Part shown: positions 1 to 21,400 of the stretch, piece after piece | Layout of the letters: every line of letters begins with the position of its first letter | Numbering within the stretch: position 1 is the first letter of the stretch | Position numbers and translations under genes: made by a program | Source of the DNA: Nemopilema nomurai | Taxonomy: Eukaryota > Cnidaria > Scyphozoa > Rhizostomeae > Rhizostomatidae | Assembly (NCBI GenBank): GCA_003864495.1 | Contig: ML133365.1 | Location: 4,161,856-4,225,855, forward strand | Length of the DNA: 64,000 nucleotides | Direction of reading: 5' to 3' | Notes under the pieces: model-generated | The model's input: only the letters and a program-made list of their open reading frames with translations | Database searches by the model: none | What the model was told of the DNA's origin: nothing

Positions 1-433
1 AATACAACAACTTTAATGCAACGTCATGGAATTTTCATTGACAGAGCTTTGCAAGACAGAAATTCTGTAAATGTCTGAGACATGTCTGAAAATTTTATAA
101 CCTGAAACTCATATATTTGGACCGTATTTAAACTGTTTCAAAGCCTCAAAAGGTTTCCTTTCTTCTATGATTAAAGCTAACAGAAAACTAAGCTTATGTG
201 CTAAGCAAATGCAGTTTCTGGTTTCAGCACTAAAACCCATACTAATGCGATGAACGTCGTAAACTTTTATCTGTGGCTCACCACAGACATTCTGAAAACT
301 TGCAAATTTAATATCTTGGGTCCATACGAAGATTTGTTCGTGCTAGTGTTAGCGAGAAAATTTGCAACAATTCTGACTCAAACTTCAGTAGACCGACATC
401 CGCGAACTCTGTTCTTTAAACTCAGGTGCTCAC

Positions 434-9459
<9,026 letters not shown>

Positions 9460-9479
9460 TATCAAGGTTTCTGCCTACA

Positions 9480-11026
9480 CAGTATCCTGGCAACGTTATA
9501 CTTCATTTATGAAGCACTAATTCATAAAGCTCCTGTGCAGCTATCACCGTTTTGTTGCACTGGCTGGCTCGATCTTTTTATGAGGCACATTACGATCTTT
9601 TTTATGTATCAAGGGTGCGAATTAGCAGTGATGACTTTTTGGCAAACAATACAAGTGCCTTTGCGGTACCGAAGAGTGCCCCTATTTTGATCTGGGCGTG
9701 GTCATGTGCCCTTATTTTGATCTGCCACCCCCTATTTTTCAGATGCTTCCTATGTCCCTACTCGTTGGTAGCTAATAAACGGAAGGGAGGAGCTTATTAA
9801 TTTTTCAGTTTTTTTCCGACCCCCCGGAGCTAATTAGGACTCCCCGTTTATTAATTTTCCAGATTTTTTTCTGAGAATCTTTTCTTCACCAGTTGGCCAA
9901 TTTCAAATTATCGGAGACAAAAACGAGACTGCTGTCAATAGTTCAGTTGCAAACAAAACTGATGTTAGAAACGTGTTTGAGGACTTGTTTGAAAACTTGT
10001 AAAGATTTAGAGACATTTAAAGACGTTCCTTAGTTCGTTTATTCTACCGAGTTTAAGCCATTTTTCTTGTTGTGGCAATTTTCAGTATTTTTTAAATTCC
10101 GACCCCCCCCCCCCCCCCCTTTAATTGAATTTTGGAAATTTTCCGAACCACAACCACCCCCCCCCCCCCCCCCGTTTACAAGGACCCCCCGCTTATTAGC
10201 CATCTAGGAGTATGTGACTACACCTCCATGCTTACAGCCAACGCAAGTAGTGGAAAATTGTGGAAGGAAAAGAAACCGAGCAACTACGGCAGAAGAGAAA
10301 TAAAAATTTAATTCAAGTTAATAAAAATAAATGGTGGCAGGTAGGTATATTTTCACCAACAACCAAAGGATCTTAACATCAACAGTTGCCATTTAATATT
10401 GCTTATGTTTTTGGCAAGTAAAATTTGTAGGAAAAAATAGTTCAAAGAAATTTTGCACTAATAAACATTCTGTGAAATTTTGTAAAGCCTTCAAGATTTC
10501 TGCATTTTCTATAAATTTAACTTTTCCCTATGTTTGGGTTTGGACATTATTTTTATCATCAAGGGTTGCATGATTTTGTGTAACATTAAAACATGAACTT
10601 CTTGAGTGCAGGTTAAATGAACCAGACATCTCAATGTGTGATGTTCTAATGACTGCCAAGATTCTATTGCCCAACTTACTACTATGTAAGGTTTCACAAA
10701 GAAAAGCTTTTGCATAAGTCTTTGTCATTATTATAAAAACTCAAATCTGCGTTAAACAAAAAGTATCTATATACATTTTTACAAACACAAAATAGTACAT
10801 GAAAAGGAGTCATCATAAATGATGATACAGTAAAACATGAGAAGGGGCCTGAAGGGGTCTGAAGGAGGGCTGAAGGGGTATCTAGTAAATGTTATTAATA
10901 CACATGTATGGAAGTGCCTAGTACATACATACTGGTTAGTAATAACTGACAGGAAGGGTAGGTCAGAGGCCACAATTGTTAGCCTTGCATCATGTTGCTT
11001 TCAAATGTCCACTTGAAAATACCATT
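9480..11026. other. Intergenic stretch with C-rich and TTATTAA-rich repeat remains
   Basis: No convincing gene lies between the start of DRC1 and the stop of the next minus-strand gene. The part at about 9650-10210 is low-complexity and repeat-derived: two poly-C tracts (near 10104 and 10157) and several copies of a motif in which a C-run or G-run abuts cttattaa. Similar motifs recur near 16970-17030 and 61430-61520. The part just below 11027 is probably the 3' UTR of the neighbouring gene. Confidence 0.6.
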
Positions 11027-14000
11027 CTAGAGAAATTCAGTAATATCGATTTCATTACCAACACCAAGATGATCTTCATCAAATGAAAATCCTTCGCAGT
11101 CGGCTTCTTCAAACAAGTTCTCAATTATAGTCATCACTGATCCTATTTCTCGACTTTGACCAAAATTGTTGACAGGAAGCAACTCACTCTTCTCACTTTT
11201 ATCAAAGCTGAAATCTGTAAGTGGTGAAGAATATGCACTATCAACATCATAAACCATTGATGAGTGTCTTTCACTTGGTGTAGTCTGCGTGTGCCCAGAA
11301 CAAGCTGCCATCTCAACTGAAAATGACTCTAAAATACTAAATGGCTCCTCAATTTCCCTATCAACATCAAATCTGTGCTCAGCATTCAATTTTTCATGTC
11401 TGGGCACATATGGAAGGTACCTCTCCAAGTTGACAAAACGGTCATTTTGAATGTTTGAATCATCTTTTTCTGATAGATCATCCCCACTCACAAAAGTATC
11501 ACACTCCATTTTACTCAGCCATTTATCCAGATAGATTGGCTTTTGCCATTCAACTGGTGTGGTCCTTGATGATATTCCATCCGACAATGTTGATGAGCTT
11601 ACACTACTCACTAATGAAACACATTCAGACTTTGTAGATTGATAATCAGCACTTGAATGCTCCAGCTTGTCATCTTGACAATACAGGGCATTTGAATCAG
11701 TATCAGCTCCAAGCGCTGAAGTGTTATCTGAAATGATAAGGAACTAACTATTTTAGCTACTTGATAAAATAGTAAAGCACAACAAATTGGAAACTGATAT
11801 TCATATAAAAAAAGAAAACATATAATAGAAAACAAGGCAAAGCAATTCACCATGACAGATTTTGAGCATTTTTCATTATTATTACATAAATGAGGACCAT
11901 AAATTAGCAGTCCATTTTAGACTCTTTAATTAATTAGCTTTAAAACATTATAAACATTTATTCATACTTACATATATGTTTTGTAGTGGGTTTTCTGAGT
12001 TTCAGTTCCAATAATATTTTCATTTTAGAAACAGAGTCATTTTTCAACTATTAAATCTCTTTCGGTCTGTGCAGATCAGATATGTCCTAATATATTGTAG
12101 ACAGTTAGCAATGTGCGAACAAGTGCTTTTTGGTACAAAACTTCACAATAGCTAGAAATACCGGAACAAGTTTTTGTATACTTTAAGTACTTTTTCTTCC
12201 ACCTTACATAACACATAAACGAGCCACAAAGAATTTAATTTTCTATAGAAATGTAGACGGATTCCAAAACACCTAGGTGAAAAGATGACCTAACATGCCC
12301 AGTTTTACAAAAATTGTTGTCACTGTATGCTTTGGCACAATCTGGGTTCTCCAAAAGGTGTTGCCCTATAGTTGACAATTATACATTTTCCTAAAATAGG
12401 GCACTGGGCAAGTACTAAGCATGCAAAAACTGGCTCCTTATTTCTAGTTCCTTGTGTCTCAAAAAGCCTTCCTTTAGGTAACTTACATGGCACCATCAAG
12501 CCTTGTGGCCTGATAAACATGAAATATAGAATATTTCTGCAGCAGTGTATTCAAAATATTACCTGATAAATTTGTAACAGATCTGCCCTCCTCTTCTTGA
12601 TGAAAAATTGATGATTTTGATGATACCGAACTAGCTTTGGAGGTTCTTTTGCTTCTTTGTGACCCAGTGCAGGATATCTAGGAAGCATGCAAACACGAAA
12701 ATTGGATATATGGAGATTTAAGACATTGACTCAGTATTATTTCATCTGAATGTTTGAAATGTTGGATTAAAGAAACAAAAGGATTTGCAAATGAAGAGCT
12801 TGATTGATCTCAGTCAGCAAAACTTTTCTATCAGATGAAAAAAAATTTCCATACAAATATAGGTACATATTAGATGTCTGAATCACATGAAAATGAACAA
12901 AACTAATTATGGGATGTGCATTCGAAGGGAGTCATGAAGTCAAATGCACAACAAGTTATCTGCATCAGATAAGCTTTGGATGGTTTATAGGATCAAGTGT
13001 AAAGGTTTTAACCCAGAATATTCTGTGTATATCCTGAGTGACCCAGAATAAGTCTGTTGTACACATTACATAAATGTCACCAGGTTATCAACTTAAACAA
13101 ACCTTTCTTCTTGATCTGAGGGGTGTTTTTGCCCTGCTTCTGTCAAGCAAATTGATTTTCACAACATATTTGTTAACCTCTGGTGAGTCCAATGGAAAGC
13201 AGCACTAAAAATAAACATCATCAATCATTTCTGTTCTATATTCATCAAGACATGTTTTGAACAGTTTTGATGGGATAAACACATAAATATATATAAAAAA
13301 ACATGTGTCATAACACTGTGTATAACTTGTGTGGAAATTATATACTTAAAGCAAGAGTATTTTCCATGTAGCTCATTAAGGCACAAACTGATAGCCATTT
13401 AATAAAGGAATTCCTGCTGTGTTTTGGGGTCAATGCTTCCATTGTGACAAACTGAATTTATTTCAATTAATGTATGTATTCATAAGGCACTGCTCAAACG
13501 ATGAGTGTTTTAGAAGCCATAAATGCACAGGCACTTAATTCACAAATGGCTGCCATGCTTTTCATGAACAGCAACTTTTTTGGATTGATAGTTCACTTTC
13601 TTATGTTTAGGAATTCAAGAAAAATCAGGTCAAAATAATCATTTTACAATGGCCTGTTTATTTATTATGTGTCTCAAATTGCTGAGAAATATTACCAACT
13701 AGAGAGAGTGAGATTTTTCAGTCATTGAGCATGGACAACTCATTGGCACCAAGAACCAATTGCTTGACCTAATGTTACATGAGATTACTTTTGCTTTCTA
13801 TCTCATATTATCTGAGATTATACACGTATTTCGTATTGGCTACTGATATTTTTGTACAAATAATATATATATTTACAAACTGATAAATACTGAAATCACA
13901 TAGGTCAAAATCACATTCATTCATTTTTCGATGGACAAAAAGAAGGAAAGAAAATAAAAAGAGATATCATTTTCTTATGCAGGTCTGAGCCAATACTTTC

Positions 14001-15906
14001 ACAGAGTAACATTTGGGAAATCTTTATAATGAAAAAGAACAGTTTTCACACATACATGCCAAAAAGCTATATATAAATGTTTTACTGATGACTTATGTGA
14101 ACAAGCAAAGCATGTACCAAAATACATAGGTAGTAGGAAATTATGAAATGGCTTACCAGAATGCATCCAAATGATAATCCGACCTAAATGCTCTTCTCCC
14201 TCTATACACACTTTTTATGGTTAAAATGTTTATTGACGTATTATTACAGCCATGTGTTTTATTCTTATGACCACTTTAGAAATCTACTCTAATTTACGTT
14301 TGCATGGTTGCAGATTTCAATTTCAGATGTTTAATAAATGGAAAAGAAAATCAATGGTTTTACAGAGTCTTATCTCTGTTAAATAACAATATGCATCCTT
14401 CACATTTTTCAAACACATTAACCAAAATTTTGTTGGCACATTTAGTAACATCTAGGACAACACAGTTAGTCACTTAAGGAATCAATTTTAATAAGCATAA
14501 AGCACCCCTTCTTACTTCTAGTTAAAAAACAGATTTGCATTCAAATTTATCTTACAGGTAGGCCTCTTCAAATTTCAATTTTCTGGTGTTGATAGCCCAT
14601 GTATATAACTTTGTACTGGAGCATTTCATGGTATAAATTTAGGTTTAATAGGTTTCTATTTGTTCTCATTCAAACCACAAAAACTAATTAAAATCAGTGC
14701 AGGGGAGAGTTAAGGAAGATTGATGTTTTCTGTAGACTGTAACAACAGAGAGGTTAATATTCTCTATAATAATTCTTGTTTATAAATGTGTTTAAAACAT
14801 GGCTTGGCAAAAAACTTATGGTTAAATCCATCAGACCTTAGAGCCTGTTAATACAGGGTTTAATGTTTAATACTCTGACACAAACCAAATTATATACTTG
14901 AGCTACATACATTTATGTTTTTCACACTTGAGCCTTTTACTGTGATCTCCCTTCAGTTTCGCACAAATGATGTTGGAAAAGAAAAGAAATTTTGCACAAA
15001 AGTGCAATGGAGGAAGATGATGAGCCTTTTTCACTGCTATGATGATTATCATTATCACAGTGATTATTATCATCTTCATCAGTTTTACAAGATATGATCA
15101 TTCATCATTGATAATAACAAAAAAGTTTCTTCAAAATTCTGATCTCCATCAACCTCCACAATTGTCAAACAATAGTCAGAAAATATTTCAAAGTACAATC
15201 CTCTTTAACAATAATTATTGTCTAGTCATGATAGCATTATCATTAGTCAGTGTCACTATCATAAATCCTCATTATTTTGGGAACATCACTTTTCTTTGTC
15301 ACCACTTCATCATCAATCACCACTTAGCCATACATAATCACTATCGCCATTTCATTGCTATGATTATCACTGTCACTACCAATCACTATCAATACATCAC
15401 CAGTACAATTTTATTTCAATGATTTTCACTATCACTATCAATCACTAAACGACCATTAAACCACTATAATCATTTAATTCATGATTATCACCATCACTAT
15501 CACCTCTATATCGTGTTTCACCAAGAAACGTTTCTTGTTCTACTTCCATTGTAGAGAGTACTACCAAACAACTTGCTGCATTCAAATTTTGGTTATTATT
15601 TTTCTTCTTTAAACTAAGCTTCTGTGATTTGCTGCATTAACAGCAGCGCTAGCAAAGTTTTTGAAGATAATTTTCGAACCTAGGAAACTCTTTCTTCAAA
15701 GTCCAAAATCCATATGCATATAAACAGCTTATCGATCTTTGTGTAACTGATTAACTTTTTTTACTTACCTTTTGGTTAGAGCAAAGCCAAATTCCGGTTG
15801 TCAGACTCAAGTAACTGAGTTTCAGCTTCGAATGTTTTCCTGCCGACTTACATTTTATGCATACCGAAGCTCTTGACTCCGTTGACATCTGGTGTTCGGA
15901 ATCCAT
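11027..15906 (-). CDS. Small protein with USPL1-like N-terminal Cys4 zinc module, no protease domain
   Basis: Four exons join in phase on the minus strand: 15906-15769, 13204-13103, 12677-12563 and 11727-11027, encoding about 351 residues. The first two exons make CIKCKSAGKHSKL, a Tyr-rich strand, then LCSNQKCCFPLDSPE. The Cys-x2-Cys...Cys-x4-Cys spacing, the following F/YPL and the intervening GK...LK.Y pattern resemble the N-terminus of USPL1, a SUMO isopeptidase of Cajal bodies. The Cys-protease core of USPL1 is absent: exons 2 and 3 lead straight into a Ser- and acid-rich, probably disordered tail ending EIDITEFL. It may be a truncated USPL1-like paralogue or an unrelated protein with a similar zinc ribbon. 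Start choice: the ATG at 15906 is the first in frame before the Cys motif and begins MDSEHQMS. The long intron 1 (13205-15768) holds a CAT-rich repeat. The gene model is fairly secure; the family assignment is tentative. Confidence 0.5.
15030..15510. repeat. Degenerate CAT/ATC-rich simple repeat in intron 1
   Basis: About 480 bp dominated by imperfect repeats such as atcatt, catcatc, ccatcacta and cactatca, with no constant period. It lies within the first intron of the USPL1-like gene. Open frames across it are composition artefacts. Confidence 0.75.
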
Positions 15907-18460
15907 TTTCAGCCCAATTACCGAATTACCTTCTCCTTACCGTCCTATCCATGGCGCCTAGGCTATGAATCTGAAATTCTTCGACCACTCATACATACAA
16001 TCACGACCCGCCATGTTCCCCGTAACTCGTGTGTTGAACGGAGCACGCGCGGTTCGGAGTGGTTTCCAGGCTCCTGTGCAGCGGACGTGCCTTTATTTAG
16101 AATGGAAATTTTTAAAACCATGCCTTTTAGTATATCGGAGAACGCCCCCTTCAAAAAGTATGGGCTTATTTGCCTTCATATTTATAGCCAACCCATTTCA
16201 GAAACGATTTCAATTAGCTATTGTGAAAAAACGTGCATACAACATTACAACGCACAAGATTAGCAGCCAAAAAGTAGGCCTTTTTTCAGATAAAAGCCAT
16301 CCTCACTGAAGATCAGTCATAGCACACTTTCAAACATGTTCATATGATCTCCAAGTGCCTGTCAGAGCAAACTTTCACCATTGCAAGTGCATCACCACAT
16401 TTAAGAGCATACTCCTGAATTTTGAATCTCATATTGCTTCAAACATTCCAGAGCATGCTTCCAGCTCGAGCGTCCAAATGTGATAAAGAATCCTCTGTTA
16501 GAAATTTGTCTTTTATTCAAATAGAAACTATCTGAGAAATAACAAATGTTACGTAAGAGAGTTGTAATGTTATGAAAAAATACCCCCATTGGATTTACTT
16601 AAGGTGTTTGCATGCTTTTTCTAAAAACTTGCTACATATCCATGTTCCCGTTAAAGATATGTCTCTTGATTTGTTATCACTGCTGGATTGAATGATCCAA
16701 ACTGCCCTGCATTGCGAGCTATACACCGTTTCATGTCTTCGTTCGAGTGTCCATTGGATAGCACCCTGGATCGCACCCTGAGAATTTGGAGTTGAGGGTG
16801 TTTGTTACCGACCAAAATTCAACTCTTGCTGTTCAACTTATTTCTCAGTTGTATATTGTAAATTTCAACGGCTTTAACAATATTCCAGATCATTCCAGGT
16901 ACTATCTCCAATATTTCCGACCACAAATTGTCCGCGAAATCTACTATTATTGTAAAATCTTTTTTAGCCCCCGGGGGGGCTTATCATTTCTCAGCACTTC
17001 AAAGGGGGGTTAATAAGAGAGGGGGCTTAATACGCAACTTAACATAGTATTTCTCAAACATTTACCGAATATCCATAGAAGACCCATTTTCCAAAAGTAG
17101 GGGTAAGTAAAATTCCCATACACACCCCGCTAGGTACGACCCTGGTCGATCCACGCACTTAGCTTTCAAAAATTCGTTCCAGACAAGGCTCGAGACAGTC
17201 ACCAACCAGTAACTTTTCCTCATTTTGTTTTGTAAGCGTTCTTTTATTTTGAGAAGCTAGATTTCTTAACGGAGCAAATCTAATGAAAACGAAGCAAATT
17301 TTGCTTCATCAACATTTACCGTCATCGTCAATTGTTAATTTTGCTTCGAGCAACAAACCCCGCCTTGTTGTTCTAAGAGGGCATTGAAATGCAACACGTC
17401 CCGAGGCGATGATAATAAAGGGAGCCTGACTTTTCGCTGCACATTTCCTGGCATGCTTTCAAAGCAAATGCCAAAAGAGAGATGCATTTGTATACCTCAT
17501 CCTGGCTACTTCTCGAAATCCATTGCGGATAAAACGTACTTTATATTCGAGTGACCTCGCCATTTGCATCAGACTGGAAACAATTAAAAAGACCAATCGA
17601 ATCAGCTAAGAATGATCAATTCTATCACGTACCAGAATTAGGCCGTAGTCTGCAGAATTCTGCCGAGTACACCAAGAGAGTGTAAGCATTAAAGCGAAGG
17701 TTTAGAAAGCGAGAATATGTATCCCTTTTTAAAGTATCAAAATGCTGGCTATACAAATGACAGGAGCCAATAAACTGCATCAAGTAAGATCGAAATGATA
17801 TAAACGGTGTTTTCCTAACAAAGAAATAGGCTGGTCCTAAATAGTACATCACAGATAAAACATCTAAAGGCCTTTGCCGTCCACTCACTTGCAAAGACAA
17901 AACAGAAATTAAAAGTGATTTCTTCTACTGCCCCTCTTCTGTTCTTAAATTTTCGTTTTTAAGGTATGTGTCCGTTGGGTTAGGGATGCAGTACAATTAA
18001 CTGGTTCACTGGCGGCCGTAGAGAGACGCAAGAGCCGCAGCCGCGCGGAGAGCAATGTCCTCTTGCACAACAGCAACATGCAAATTTAGCCCAGGAGACT
18101 GAATTACACCATGCATCTGTAACTCAGAAATTTATCTTATTTGACGATTTCAGCTTCAATTTTTAATCTTCAGCCCTTCGCAACCGAAGCTTTCATCTCA
18201 AAGGAGAAGATAACGCAAACAATTAAGAACTACCAAAGAAATTAAAAGTATGTAAACTAGTGAACGAATAGGTCAATGAAGAAAACGTGAAATTGATACG
18301 AGCAGTGAACCATCGTAGGCTGAGACAGGTACAAAGCTCAGGTGCGGATTGCATGGACCTTTCCGATGTTAGATTCGTTTTCAGTCAGTAGGAAAATACC
18401 ACAGTAACGGCTGCCAGCTTTCACCTTTGGGAAAACATTGCAATGAACTTGCTGTCCTCT
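15907..18460. other. Intergenic region: promoter side of USPL1-like gene and 3' side of hnRNP gene
   Basis: No supported gene. The first 200 bases or so, upstream of 15906, should hold the minus-strand promoter. At 16965-17030 there are G-runs joined to cttat/ttaataag motifs, a dispersed repeat also seen near 9.8-10.2 kb and 61.4-61.5 kb. A short CpG-rich patch (about 18008-18055) is unexplained. Downstream of the hnRNP stop at 18461 the minus strand has a possible ATTAAA polyadenylation signal near 18162. Confidence 0.5.
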
Positions 18461-21400
18461 TCATCTTGAATACGGGTGGAACGAGTTCCTAGCACCATAG
18501 GAGAACACCGGGCCGACCCCCGAACCGCGGCCGCCAGCACCTAGAAATGGTCAAAAAGTTACCTCAGAAAGTTACCGGTAAAAGAAAAACAACACGCTAT
18601 TAAGAGCACGGCACGGAGGTAACATAAAAGGAAAACCTTGTGCTACAAAACATTTGGCAAATTAGTTTACGCTGGGGTTAACAAATGCGTGAGTAACTAA
18701 GAGTGAGTAACTAGGAAGCACTTGATTCGTCCGTTTACAGAGAAAAATGCACACGTGACCTGGGGGCTTATTTGCATAGCATATTGGCTGGGTTAGGAGG
18801 TAATAAATTTTCCTTAGCACAACTGCATCCGCAACAGGCTATAGGCCAGCTCGGCATGTTTCATGGAAATCATTTCGGCTAGTGACGTCATTGAAAACCA
18901 ACCGGGAACTCGGCAACTTGCCTTACCTTGTCGAATTGATGAGCTTTGAAATAATTGCAAAGATGCCATAACGAGGGAGAATCCGCGTGTCTCTCTCCGG
19001 TCTTCAACTCCATCCCCCGTTGGTTTCAATTTACATAGTTTTTATCAGGTAGCATTTGCATAAATTATCTAAGGCGACTTGGGGGTAGCAGCTACTTTTT
19101 ACTGCATTATGATTGGTGGGCTTTAAATAGAGCTTGGTAGTGATTGGTGGGCTTAATTTAGGATTTGATAGGCAGATTACCATTACTTCGAGGCTGGTAG
19201 ATGACTAAACAGTTACGAACGCAAAATAAATTACTTTGAGTAAAAGTTACATTAAAATTATTCAACGTAAATGATAATTAAAAATTAGCCACAGGGCAAT
19301 TGGCCACCGCGGCCGTCCCCTTGTCCTGCCGCCAGTTTTCTGAAATGCAGAAAAATACCGACCGTTTATGCATCACGCCGTCTTTTTAACCAACTGTGTA
19401 ACCTCATTTTGATGAATGCGCTATTACATTTAAATACAAAAACTAGCATAGAATCGAGGCACAATGTCACCGTACTTCTCATCAGAAATCCACACTTCAG
19501 CTGCAGCTGCCTAGCTACTATCTAAAAGTGTGTTGGTTTTCAATTCTCGGCAATCCTTTGCAGATGCCTTCAAATCAGTACATGCTGGGCAAGCGTGACC
19601 ATTGTTATTCAGGTTTTTTTTACGAAATGGAATCGTGGCGTTTGGTTTGCAGATCCTAAATAAATTTCCACGGGTAAACAAAAGCAATTTTACCTGCGCC
19701 CCGGCCTGACCATCCAGAGTAGTCGATAGTTGGGTACGTGACTCCGCCTCCGTAGGGGCTTACAGCACCGCCATAGCCCATCATTGCGCCACCGCCATAG
19801 CCAGCATAGCCATAGGACTCCATGCCTCCGTAGCCCATACTCTGATCATACATCCCATAGCCTCCTGCCATTCCCATCCCGTATGAGCCGCGCCCACGAC
19901 CCCTACCACCTGAGACGAAAGAAACAAGATCAACTGTGACGGCAGACATCAAAGCCTTCAAGCTGACAACATTGGTCTATGCAAGCTTAAAAAGCACTAA
20001 AACAAAAAAGCAAAGTTTAGCTGAAGAACAGCTTCGTCAAAAATGGCTTTGATCTCAGTAGCAGCACCACGGACACGTCATCCTCCCCCTCCCTCCTAAG
20101 TTATCTCCCCCCCCCCTCCTAAGTTCTCGCCAGTATCGCTTTGGTAATTCGTCTCAATTCAAGGATAAATGATGAGGGAAAGGGTAAAACATCTTTCATT
20201 CCTTCCGCAACTTTATGCTTTGGGTTTCCACCACTTCAACTGCCTTGGCAGAATCAGGTGTTTCCAATAATCGAAAGGGGCGTTCCTACATTCAAAGGGG
20301 CGTTTCCTGTCATAAAAGGGTCCTAAGATACTAAGAAGGGATCCTAAGATGCTGTGGTCCTAAGAAATTTCGAGGCTCCCTCCCATACACCCGCCTCTTC
20401 CCTCTCCCCACATACACCCGCCTCTTCCCCCCTCCCCCAATACACCCGCATCCTCCCCCCTCCCTCCATACACCCGCCTCTTCCCCCCACATACACTCGC
20501 CTCTTCCCCCTCCCCCAATACACCCGCATCCTCCCCCCTCCCTCCATACACCCGCCTCTTCCCCCCCCACATACACCCGCCTCTTCCCCCTCCCCCAATA
20601 CACCCGCATCCTCCCCCTCCCTCCATACACCCGCCTCTTCCCCCTCCCCACATACACTCGCCTCTTCCCCCTCCCCCATACACCCGCATCCTCCCCCCTC
20701 CCCCATACACCCGCCTCTTCCCCCCCCCCACGCTGTATGGTGACTGGCGTTGCCACTGTTTGATCTGGCATCGTGGAGCAGATCCATGGCAGTACCTCAC
20801 ATGAGCAACAAGTAAGTAGGACATCCATTATTAAAAAATCAAAATACACATAGCCGTCATTGTCTTTGTGCTTGGAATACACTGTGATTATTTGCCTATC
20901 TATCTCTCTACGACTATTCTACGAGATGATTATGATGACGACGAGCCACCCACCTGGTGCCCACAGTCCTTTCGCGGCCAGTTGCGCTTGTTGCTCCTTC
21001 GAGTAAGCGTGCTTCACTTCGACCTGAGGGCACAAAATATCAGAACAGCGCATCAGATTTAACTGATAGCCGACTTTAATAGCATCTACTGTTAATTAAA
21101 ATATCACGAAAGGCATTGACATGTTGTTCGATGACTTGAATCGCATTTTTGCATTCTTAGCATTGTTCCACATTGGTGTTATCCCCTTCGTCAACTTGAT
21201 TCTGCTGTCTTTTGATTCTCGTCTGGTTTAAGCGCCTCAATAAAGAAAACGAATGTCCCCGGTAGATCTCCTGTCCTTAAACAAATCATGAAGGTGCTAT
21301 ATCTCAAGCCAATCCAGTCCTTTTGTTCAGATGGGAGGTCCAACGTGGCTTTATGAAGCAATCGGATTGAAAATAAAGGACTGAAAACGGGTGATTTCTA

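Noticed and set aside
15039..15422. 127-residue plus-strand frame rich in Ile, His and Thr
   Set aside because: Produced by the CAT/ATC-rich repeat in an intron.
17625..17900. 91-residue minus-strand frame
   Set aside because: Aromatic-rich random-looking composition in an intergenic region, with no domain or splice support.
20331..20882. Overlapping open frames of 129-183 residues on both strands
   Set aside because: All are products of the C-rich minisatellite, with no sequence outside the repeat that looks coding.
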